DNA from: Alphaproteobacteria bacterium
Lineage (GTDB): Bacteria > Pseudomonadota > Alphaproteobacteria > Caulobacterales > Caulobacteraceae
DNA length: 5,526 nucleotides
Direction of reading: 5' to 3'
Assembly: GCA_028869395.1 (NCBI GenBank)
Contig: JAGWSE010000119.1
Coordinates: forward strand, 1 to 5,526
Shown: positions 1-5,115 of the stretch, one piece after another
Layout: each line of letters starts with the position of its first letter
Numbering within the stretch: the first letter of the stretch is position 1
Made by a program: the position numbers and the translations under genes
Notes under the pieces: generated by a model
Told to the model about the DNA's origin: nothing
What the model saw: the letters and a program-made list of their open reading frames with translations, nothing else
Databases searched by the model: none

Positions 1-362
1 ATCCAGCGGACGTAGAGTTGCGGCGCCCCGCCGCCGCCCGACGACACATAGGCGAGCCTTGTCCCATCTGGAGACCAGCGCGGGTGCGAATTCCCATTCT
101 GGTCCGCCACCAACGGGGACTGCTCGCCCGTCGTCGGGTCGACGAGCCAGATCGAGGGATGGCCCCGATCGGTCATGATGTCGTTGGTCACCCGCACGTA
201 GGCGATCGCGCCGCCGTCGGGCCGCACCTGCGGATCCGTCGCCTCGGAAAGACCGAACAGGTCACGCGCCGTGAAGGTGCGCGTCGGACCCGCCTGCGCC
301 TGTCCGATGACCGGCGCGCCGAGCACAAGGGCGGCGGCGGTGATGAACAGGGCAAGGCGCAT
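1..362 (-). CDS. Exported S9-family peptidase / TolB-like propeller protein, N-terminal fragment
   Basis: This is the first 120 codons of a minus-strand gene that starts with ATG at 362 and runs off the left edge. Residues 1-24 form a typical Sec signal peptide: a basic Arg at position 2, a hydrophobic core, and an AQA cleavage site before Gly25, so the product should be periplasmic or secreted. The mature part has two PD40/WD40-like propeller strands, QVRPDGGAIAYVR (about 45-57) and RWSPDGTRLAYVS (about 95-107). These are usual in the N-terminal beta-propeller of prolyl-oligopeptidase (S9) enzymes and in TolB-type proteins. The DLFGLSEATDPQVRPDG opening resembles S9 acylaminoacyl-peptidase-like proteins, which is why I favour a peptidase. 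The catalytic hydrolase domain would lie outside the window, so activity cannot be confirmed. A GGGGGA ribosome-binding site lies about 6 bases upstream of the start. The gene diverges from the response-regulator gene. Confidence 0.8.
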   Translation of the reverse strand, partial: MRLALFITAAALVLGAPVIGQAQAGPTRTFTARDLFGLSEATDPQVRPDGGAIAYVRVTNDIMTDRGHPSIWLVDPTTGEQSPLVADQNGNSHPRWSPDGTRLAYVSSGGGGAPQLYVRW

Positions 363-400
363 GGAGGTCCCCCGACGGCGAGCGCGGCAAAGCTTGGCCG

Positions 401-431
401 AATAAACCCCTTCTCAATCGCGATGCGTCAA
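401..431 (-). promoter_or_regulatory. Candidate promoter of the exported peptidase gene
   Basis: On the minus strand, a TTGACG hexamer (plus-strand 426-431, followed by C as in the alphaproteobacterial TTGACGC form) is followed 19 bases later by TTTATT (plus-strand 401-406). This would give a leader of roughly 30 bases before the ATG at 362. The -35 match is good, but the -10 match is partial and the spacing is long. The -35 also overlaps one of the possible starts (423) of the divergent response-regulator gene. It is read by eye and not tested. Confidence 0.3.
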
Positions 432-464
432 GCGTGGCGCGATTTCTGCAACACAGCCCCCGCG

Positions 465-1391
465 ATGACCCAGGTTCGTACACTCGCCAGCGTCAGCCTA
501 CGTCCCGGCGACCTGTCAGGACTGAAGGTGCTGGTCGCCGACGACCACGCCACCACGGCGCGTCTGATCAGCGATCTCCTGCGCGCGGCCGGCGTGGGCC
601 ACGTCGAGATCGCCATCGACGGCCTGCGAGCGCGCGAAATGCTGCGCGCCTGGGATCCGCACATCCTGTTCACCGACTGGAACATGCCGATGATGGATGG
701 ACTGGAGCTCACCCGCTCCATCCGCCGCGCGGCCGTGGCGAAGGATCCGATGATCCCCAACCCGCAGATCCCGGTGATCATGCTCACCGCGATGCGCAGC
801 GCGCGCGAGGTGGAGAACGCCCGCCGCGCCGGGGTGAACGAGTTCGTGATCAAGCCCTTCACGCCCGCATCGGTGCTGTCGCGCGTACAGCTGGTGCTGT
901 CGAAACCGCGGCCGTTCATCATCTCGGACAAGTACGTCGGCCCCGACCGCCGCCGCCGCGCAGAGATCAGCTATTCCGGCCCCATGCGCCGCGCGGTCGA
1001 CCCGGAGGAAGTGATGGACGCCGTCGAGCGGCAGTCCACGCGGGAGACGATGGGCGTCGAGCTGGCCGCGCTGCGCCGGATCATCAAGGTGCGCGGTTCG
1101 ATGGACCGGGCGACGCTGCAGATGACCTACCGCGTCATGCAGCACACCCGCTTCCGCGCCCGGCAGGTTCGCGACGAGATGGTGGCCCAGATCTCGCAGC
1201 TTCTGATCGACTACGCCGACGCCATGGGCGGGCCGGAGCGCTGCGACCCCGCCGTGCTGGAGATCCACTTCGACGCGATGGCGACCCTCCTGGCCGCCCC
1301 CGAGACGGACGAGGTCCTGGCCAAACGCGTGCTCCACGAACTGGACGCCGCCGTTCAGAAACGGATCGCCCGCGGTTACAAGGCGGCGTGA
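465..1391 (+). CDS. Response regulator: CheY-like receiver with long C-terminal extension
   Basis: This is a 308-aa two-component protein. The receiver domain spans about residues 19-145 and has a complete active site: the acidic pair Asp26/Asp27, phospho-acceptor Asp71 in FTDWNMPMMDG, switch Thr108 in IMLTA, and Lys130 in IKPF. It should therefore be phosphorylated by a histidine kinase, none of which is in the window. After the receiver comes a basic linker, YVGPDRRRR (157-165), then about 140 mostly helical residues. I see no DNA-binding HTH, GGDEF, EAL or kinase motif there, so the output is unknown; protein interaction is a guess. I chose the ATG at 465 because the receiver begins soon after it. 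An in-frame ATG at 423 would add 14 residues, and neither start has a clear Shine-Dalgarno. Further in-frame extension to 18 would only run antisense over the peptidase gene. msrC follows after 31 bp. Confidence 0.85.
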   Translation: MTQVRTLASVSLRPGDLSGLKVLVADDHATTARLISDLLRAAGVGHVEIAIDGLRAREMLRAWDPHILFTDWNMPMMDGLELTRSIRRAAVAKDPMIPNPQIPVIMLTAMRSAREVENARRAGVNEFVIKPFTPASVLSRVQLVLSKPRPFIISDKYVGPDRRRRAEISYSGPMRRAVDPEEVMDAVERQSTRETMGVELAALRRIIKVRGSMDRATLQMTYRVMQHTRFRARQVRDEMVAQISQLLIDYADAMGGPERCDPAVLEIHFDAMATLLAAPETDEVLAKRVLHELDAAVQKRIARGYKAA

Positions 1392-1397
1392 CCTGAG

Positions 1398-1410
1398 GCG
1401 GCCGGGCCGC
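1398..1410 (+). repeat. Short GC-rich inverted repeat between response regulator and msrC
   Basis: GCGGC-CGG-GCCGC forms a 5-bp stem with a 3-base loop in the 31-bp gap. No T-run follows, so it is not a convincing terminator and it does not argue against co-transcription. It may be a chance feature of GC-rich sequence. Confidence 0.3.
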
Positions 1411-1422
1411 TAAACCCCGGCC

Positions 1423-1917
1423 ATGGCCGAAGCCTTCAACGACATCGTCCTGCCCGTCGACAAGCGGGCGCGCTACGCCGCCGTGGCCGAGGAGATCGCC
1501 TCGGTGCTGGAGGGCGAGGCAAACCTGACCGCGCGCATGGCGACCGTCGCCTCGATGCTGGCGGCGAGCTTCGACGACTACTTCTGGACCGGCTTCTATG
1601 TGGTGGACCCCGACAAACCCGGAGAGCTCGTGGTCGGGCCCTACCAGGGCACTCTGGGTTGCCTCAGAATAGCATTCGGCCGCGGCGTCTGTGGCGCGGC
1701 CGCCGCCACCCGCCGGACGCAGATCGTCGAGGACGTGGAGTCCTTCCCTGGCCACATCGCCTGCGACAGCCGCTCGCGCAGCGAGATCGTGGTGCCCGTG
1801 ATCGATGGCTCCGGTCGGCTGATCGCCGTCTTCGATGTGGATTCCGAGCGTCCTGCGGCGTTCGATGGGCTCGACGCCGAATGGCTCGAACGGATACTCA
1901 AACAAGTGTTCGGCTGA
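1423..1917 (+). CDS. msrC: Free methionine-(R)-sulfoxide reductase (GAF-domain fRMsr)
   Basis: This cytosolic enzyme reduces free L-methionine-(R)-sulfoxide to methionine, repairing oxidised methionine with thioredoxin as the usual reductant. The 164-aa product is one GAF domain, almost the same length as E. coli MsrC/YebR (about 165 aa). The signature runs from GPYQGTLGCLRIAFGRGVCG (about 72-91) to FPGHIACDSRSRSEIVVPV (about 108-126). All three family cysteines are present at Cys80, Cys90 and Cys114, the same spacing as E. coli Cys84/94/118, so the catalytic and resolving cysteines are conserved. The aromatic stretch FDDYFWTGFYVVD (50-62) is also typical. The start sits in CCATGGCC with no clear ribosome-binding site, 31 bp after the response-regulator stop, which suggests translation from a shared transcript. 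General GAF sensory function is less likely, given the exact cysteine pattern. Confidence 0.93.
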   Translation: MAEAFNDIVLPVDKRARYAAVAEEIASVLEGEANLTARMATVASMLAASFDDYFWTGFYVVDPDKPGELVVGPYQGTLGCLRIAFGRGVCGAAAATRRTQIVEDVESFPGHIACDSRSRSEIVVPVIDGSGRLIAVFDVDSERPAAFDGLDAEWLERILKQVFG

Positions 1918-1921
1918 CCCG

Positions 1922-1949
1922 TTGGCTTACGCCACGGCGCCGCTCTAGG
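1922..1949 (+). promoter_or_regulatory. Weak candidate promoter upstream of the thiolase gene
   Basis: In the 85-bp gap after msrC, TTGGCTT (1922-1928) lies 13 bases before GCTCTAGG (1942-1949). This is a loose fit to the Caulobacter housekeeping pattern TTGaCgS-N10-14-GCtANAWC, missing several -10 positions. It would leave a leader of roughly 45 bases before the ATG at 2003. The thiolase may equally be read from upstream. Confidence 0.22.
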
Positions 1950-1987
1950 TTCCGCGCCGACGCGCCCCAAGGGCGCCATCGGATCTC

Positions 1988-1994
1988 AAGGGAG
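1988..1994 (+). promoter_or_regulatory. Ribosome-binding site of the thiolase gene
   Basis: AAGGGAG, 8 bases before the ATG at 2003, is the clearest Shine-Dalgarno on the plus strand. It fixes the thiolase start, which also gives the family-typical N-terminus (AYIVAATRTAGG). Confidence 0.7.
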
Positions 1995-2002
1995 TTTCAG
2001 GT

Positions 2003-3175
2003 ATGGCCGAGGCCTATATCGTCGCCGCCACCCGCACCGCCGGTGGACGCAAGGGCGGACGTCTCCGCGAATGGCATCCGGCGGACCTCGCCGGGGTGGT
2101 GCTCAATGAGCTGGTCGACCGCACCGGCGTCGATCCCGCCGCCGTCGAAGACGTGGTCATGGGCTGCGTCATGCAGGTGGGCGAGCAGGCGACCAACATC
2201 GCCCGCAACGCCGTCCTCGCCTCCAAGCTGCCGGAGAGCGTGCCGGCCACTTCCGTCGATCGCCAGTGCGGCTCCTCGCAGCAGGCCCTGCAGTTCGCCG
2301 CCCAAGCGGTGATGAGCGGCACCATGGACGTGGTGATCGCCTCCGGCGTCGAGAGCATGACCCGGGTGCCCATGGGCCTGTCGGTCGCGCTGCCCGCCAA
2401 GGAGGGCTTCGGCCAGCCGAAGAGCCCCCGCATGGAGGAGCGCTATCCCCACATCCAGTTCTCCCAGTTCATGGGCGCCGAGATGATGGCGGAGAAGTAC
2501 AAGCTCACGAAGGATCAGCTCGACGAGTTCGGCTACAACTCCCACCAGCGGGCGATCGCGGCCACCCAGGGCGGCGCCTTCAAGGACGAGATCGTGGGCG
2601 TCGATGGCAAGGACGCCGAGGGAAATGCGGTCCGCCACGACGTGGACGAGGGCATCCGCTTCGACGTCAGCCTCGATGGCATGAAGGGCGTGAAGCTGCT
2701 GCGCGAGGGCGGCCGGATCACGGCGGCCACCTCCAGCCAGATCTGCGACGGCGCCTCGGGCGTGATGATCGTCTCGGAAAAGGCGCTGAAGGAGCACAAC
2801 CTCACCCCCATGGCCCGCATCCACCATCTGTCGGTGATCGGCCATGACCCGGTGATCATGCTCGAAGCCCCTCTGCCGGCTACGCAGCGTGCGCTGAAGA
2901 AGGCGGGGATGACCGCCGACGACATCGACCTGTTCGAGGTCAACGAGGCGTTCGCCTCGGTTCCGGTGGCCTGGCTCCAGACCGTCGGCGCCGATCCCGA
3001 CCGTCTGAACGTGAATGGCGGCGCGATCGCGCTCGGTCACCCGCTCGGCGCCTCAGGCGCCAAGCTGATGACGACGCTGCTCTATGCGCTGAAGAAGCGC
3101 GGCAAGCGCTTCGGCCTGCAGACCATGTGCGAAGGCGGCGGCTTGGCCAACGTCACCATCGTCGAGGCTCTGTAA
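2003..3175 (+). CDS. Acetyl-CoA C-acetyltransferase / 3-ketoacyl-CoA thiolase
   Basis: This 390-aa thiolase is full length for the family. Thiolases either cleave 3-ketoacyl-CoA with CoA to acetyl-CoA plus a shorter acyl-CoA, or condense two acetyl-CoA to acetoacetyl-CoA. All catalytic parts are visible: nucleophile Cys89 in DRQCGSSQQA (the same position as Cys89 of Zoogloea PhaA), the NEAFASVPVAW motif (about 314-324), His346 in GGAIALGHPLGASGAK, and Cys376 in TMCEGGGLAN. The MCEGGG form has Glu where biosynthetic thiolases often have Ile. With GEQATNIARNAVLASKLP (60-77) and the loop from about 265 to 290, it looks closer to FadA5/FadA6-like degradative thiolases than to PhaA, so the physiological substrate may be longer, branched or sterol-derived. 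That is inference from remembered family sequences. No phaB, phaC or fadB lies in the window. A strong hairpin follows the stop, and an SDR frame lies 86 bp downstream. Confidence 0.93.
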   Translation: MAEAYIVAATRTAGGRKGGRLREWHPADLAGVVLNELVDRTGVDPAAVEDVVMGCVMQVGEQATNIARNAVLASKLPESVPATSVDRQCGSSQQALQFAAQAVMSGTMDVVIASGVESMTRVPMGLSVALPAKEGFGQPKSPRMEERYPHIQFSQFMGAEMMAEKYKLTKDQLDEFGYNSHQRAIAATQGGAFKDEIVGVDGKDAEGNAVRHDVDEGIRFDVSLDGMKGVKLLREGGRITAATSSQICDGASGVMIVSEKALKEHNLTPMARIHHLSVIGHDPVIMLEAPLPATQRALKKAGMTADDIDLFEVNEAFASVPVAWLQTVGADPDRLNVNGGAIALGHPLGASGAKLMTTLLYALKKRGKRFGLQTMCEGGGLANVTIVEAL

Positions 3176-3215
3176 CCGCACCCTCTTGCGGAAGCGCCCC
3201 TGATCGGGCTCTCCA

Positions 3216-3242
3216 TGATGGCCGGCCCAGCGCCGGCCATCA
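3216..3242 (+). terminator. Perfect 11-bp hairpin after the thiolase gene, probable terminator
   Basis: TGATGGCCGGC (3216-3226) and GCCGGCCATCA (3232-3242) are exact reverse complements around a 5-base CCAGC loop. The stem is GC-rich and the best inverted repeat I see in the window. It lies 40 bases after the thiolase stop. What follows is GCATTTCTGG, so the U-tract is weak and termination may be incomplete. Only 8 bases separate it from the GGGGGAG ribosome-binding site of the SDR frame (3251-3257), so it could also affect how much of that frame is transcribed or translated. Confidence 0.55.
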
Positions 3243-3250
3243 GCATTTCT

Positions 3251-3257
3251 GGGGGAG
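3251..3257 (+). promoter_or_regulatory. Ribosome-binding site of the SDR frame
   Basis: GGGGGAG lies 4 bases before the ATG at 3262. Together with the TGAFGALG nucleotide-binding motif starting at residue 9, it fixes the start at 3262, even though the frame is open upstream to at least 3127. Its survival shows that the front of the gene is still a normal translation unit. Confidence 0.6.
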
Positions 3258-3261
3258 CGCC

Positions 3262-3954
3262 ATGGCGGGCCGCGTCTATGTGATCACCGGGGCTTTTGGG
3301 GCGCTGGGCTCGGCGGTCGCCCGGGCGGCCCACGAACCGGGCGCCCGCCTGGCGCTCGTCGACTACGGCAACGAACCGCGGCCGGGCTTGCCCACCGGCG
3401 CGGATGTCTTCGTGCAGGGCGGAGTGGACCTGACCGACGCCGGCCAGGCCGCCGCCGCGATCGATGCGGCGGCCGAACGCTTCGGCGGGATCGACGCGCT
3501 GCTCAACATCGCCGGCGGCTTCTCCTGGGAGAAGGTGGAGGGCGGCGCCTCGTCCACCTGGTACGACCTCTACCGCCTTAACGTGCTTACGGCCTAGAAC
3601 GCCTCGCGGGCCGCGATTCCCCACCTGCGGCGTTCGTCGGCCGGGCGGATCGTCAACGTGGGCGCAAACGGGGCGCTGAAGGCCTCGCTCGGCATGGGGC
3701 CGTACGCCGCCTCCAAGGCGGGCGTTCACAGCCTCACCGAAGCGCTCGCCGAGGAGCTGAAGGGCGACGACATCACCGTCAACGCCGTCCTGCCCTCGAT
3801 CCTCGACACGCCGGCCAACCGCGCCGACATGCCCAAGGCGAATTTCGAGGCCTGGGTGAGAGTGGAGGATCTCGCCGCGGTGATGCTGTTCTTGGCGTCG
3901 GAGCCGGCGCGCGCGATCACCGGCGCGCTGATCCCCGTGACGGGCCGCGTCTAG
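3262..3954 (+). pseudogene. Short-chain dehydrogenase/reductase interrupted by an in-frame TAG (codon 112)
   Basis: The frame from ATG 3262 to TAG 3952-3954 encodes a Rossmann-fold NAD(P)-dependent SDR of 230 codons plus stop, the normal length for the family, but codon 112 (3595-3597) is TAG. Before the stop are T9-G-A-F-G13-A-L-G16 (cofactor binding), Asp56 in VDLTD, N82-I-A-G-G and the helix Asn107. After it, in the same frame, come NASRAAIPHL, the YAASK active site (Tyr148, Lys152) and a normal C-terminus ending GALIPVTGRV. Translation as written gives a 111-aa piece with no catalytic Tyr/Lys, so the product should be inactive. The residue 13 before Tyr148, usually catalytic Ser, is Ala135. 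The codon lies at a usually hydrophobic or aromatic helix position, so TTG, TGG or TAC is a plausible ancestor. A sequencing error is the main alternative. The substrate is unknown. Confidence 0.82.
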
Positions 3955-5006
3955 GCCGCGACCGGCGCGTCCTCGCCCAGCGCGTCGAACCGCGCCATGA
4001 AAGCCGGGGCCTTGGCCGCGCCCAGGCGCTTGACGACTTCCCGTTCGATCTCGCCTCGGGTCCGCTCTCGTGCGATCTCCCGCTCGCGTCGGCCGTGCCA
4101 GTCGACCATCTCGTTCCACAGGGGATCGAGGAGGTCCGCACCGGACACTGTCTTCCCCTCCAAAGTCTTCACCGTGAAGCTGCGGAGCTCCGATAATGCA
4201 GCTCTCAGGTAGGCCACGTGGATCTGCTCGTCCTGGCGAATCCGCTCGACGATCTGCGCCGCGCGCTCGGCCGCTTCGCGACGGTCCTTGAAGTTCGCCG
4301 GATCGCGCAGCACCTCGCAGCAGAAGCTGAAGAAGCTCTCCGCGCGCACCTCGATGAGCAGCACGTTCATCATCATCTTGATGAGGCCCTCGAACTGGGG
4401 CGCAAGCTGCGGCAGCTCGCGGGTCGTCGCCTCGGGACGGGAAATGCTCTCCGGGACCTCAGGCAGCGGATAGGCGTCCTTTCCGAACACCGCGTCGCGC
4501 ACCGCGAACCACATGGCGTCGTGCGCGCCGAGGTCGGGCGTTCGCGGATCGCCGCCGCCCTCGTCCCAGCCATGCGCTTCGAAGAGGCCTTTCCTGAGGT
4601 GGCCGAGGGTGGTCTCCGAAACGTCTTCGACGACGATGTCCTGCACGTCCGGCATCTCGGTGGTGGCGAGCGCCTTGCCGCGCGCTTCGATGACACCGGT
4701 TACGGTAAGCGAATTCCAGAAGAACTGGCCGAGGCCCGCCTCCAGCAGCAACCGTTCCTGGGCGATGTTCGGGAAGTTTCCGTACCTTAGCAGCGTCGTG
4801 GTGGCGTCGAGCAGCGGCCAGCCGCGCGCGGCGAGCTGCGCATTCCAGGCCTCCACCGCCGGCCAGCGGTTCAGCACCCGCGGCGAGACATAATGGCCAC
4901 CTGCATCGACGCCGCCGTGCAGCTTGTAGCCGGCCGCTTCATGGGGCCTCGCAAACGTGTGGCTCGCGATCAGGTCTTCGCGAGGGTAGCGCAGCGCCTG
5001 GCCCAT
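3951..5006 (-). CDS. Unrecognised 351-aa protein, possibly a ferritin-like helical bundle
   Basis: I do not recognise this family. I chose the ATG at 5006 because GGGAGGA lies 5 bases upstream; the frame is open to an ATG at 5057, which would add 17 residues without such a site. There is no signal peptide or clear membrane segment, so it is probably cytoplasmic. Residues 80-110 (ERLLLEAGLGQFFWN) and 130-146 (ending LFEAHGW) look helical. Residues 205-232, with Glu219 and Glu223 near a CC pair (229-230), and 245-275, with E260-Q-I-H263, resemble the Glu then ExxH halves of carboxylate-bridged diiron or ferritin-like proteins. A matching first half (Glu84/Glu89, His136, Glu143/His145) is less clear. 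The C-terminus (295-330) is charged and probably helical. It lies 109 bp downstream of a PQQ-type dehydrogenase gene on the same strand and converges on the SDR. The metal-binding idea is inference; the coding call is secure from length, ribosome-binding site and codon bias. Confidence 0.8.
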   Translation of the reverse strand: MGQALRYPREDLIASHTFARPHEAAGYKLHGGVDAGGHYVSPRVLNRWPAVEAWNAQLAARGWPLLDATTTLLRYGNFPNIAQERLLLEAGLGQFFWNSLTVTGVIEARGKALATTEMPDVQDIVVEDVSETTLGHLRKGLFEAHGWDEGGGDPRTPDLGAHDAMWFAVRDAVFGKDAYPLPEVPESISRPEATTRELPQLAPQFEGLIKMMMNVLLIEVRAESFFSFCCEVLRDPANFKDRREAAERAAQIVERIRQDEQIHVAYLRAALSELRSFTVKTLEGKTVSGADLLDPLWNEMVDWHGRREREIARERTRGEIEREVVKRLGAAKAPAFMARFDALGEDAPVAA

Positions 5007-5011
5007 GCTCG

Positions 5012-5018
5012 TCCTCCC
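5012..5018 (-). promoter_or_regulatory. Ribosome-binding site of the 351-aa protein gene
   Basis: GGGAGGA on the minus strand lies 5 bases before the ATG at 5006 and decides that start over the upstream in-frame ATG at 5057. Its GGG is part of the palindrome CCCGCGCGGG (5016-5025), which could pair weakly with itself. Confidence 0.65.
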
Positions 5019-5061
5019 GCGCGGGCGGGGCGACGCCCTCTTCGGATCCGCGCACACGAAA

Positions 5062-5089
5062 GCCTGAGCGTCCTGCCGCCCGAGGTCAA
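5062..5089 (-). promoter_or_regulatory. Candidate promoter of the 351-aa protein gene
   Basis: In the 109-bp gap on the minus strand, TTGACCT (5083-5089) is followed after 13 bases by GCTCAGGC (5062-5069). This is a partial match to the alphaproteobacterial TTGaCgS-N10-14-GCtANAWC pattern, giving a leader of about 50 bases. A second TTGACG occurs at 5101-5106 without a good partner. If real, the gene has its own promoter rather than depending on the upstream dehydrogenase gene. Confidence 0.28.
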
Positions 5090-5115
5090 GATGACGCGGT
5101 CGTCAACTTCGCGCG

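Noticed and set aside
18..464. In-frame upstream extension of the response regulator (about 149 extra residues)
   Set aside because: It is Arg/Pro-rich, low in family character and antisense to the exported peptidase gene, which has a clear signal peptide and PD40 motifs. The receiver domain begins just after 465.
434..1396. Long open frames (320 aa plus strand, 273 aa minus strand) overlapping the response regulator
   Set aside because: They are Arg/Ala/Gly/Pro/His-rich shadow frames typical of high-GC codon bias, with no motifs. The receiver frame has a full active site.
1997..3040. 347-aa minus-strand open frame opposite the thiolase
   Set aside because: It is His/Gly/Asp-rich, as expected for the antisense of a GC-rich gene, with no domain seen. 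The thiolase frame is complete and has all catalytic motifs.
3595..3597. TAG as a recoded sense codon (pyrrolysine or programmed readthrough)
   Set aside because: No pyl genes or recoding element are visible, the position is an ordinary core helix residue rather than an active site, and a point mutation or sequencing error is simpler.
3082..4119. 345-aa minus-strand open frame across the thiolase end, the SDR and part of the 351-aa gene
   Set aside because: It overlaps three better-supported frames, including a different frame of the 351-aa gene on the same strand, and has biased shadow composition.
4218..4790. 190-aa plus-strand open frame opposite the 351-aa gene
   Set aside because: No ribosome-binding site or motif. 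The minus-strand frame has a GGGAGGA site, a longer length and better amino-acid balance.
5016..5025. CCCGCGCGGG palindrome near the start of the 351-aa gene
   Set aside because: A 10-bp palindrome made only of G and C is common in such GC-rich DNA. There is no second copy or known operator pattern.
5092..5105. TGACG-CGGT-CGTCA small inverted repeat after the dehydrogenase gene
   Set aside because: The stem is only 5 bp with no T-run, too weak to call a terminator. It overlaps a TTGACG hexamer and is probably chance.
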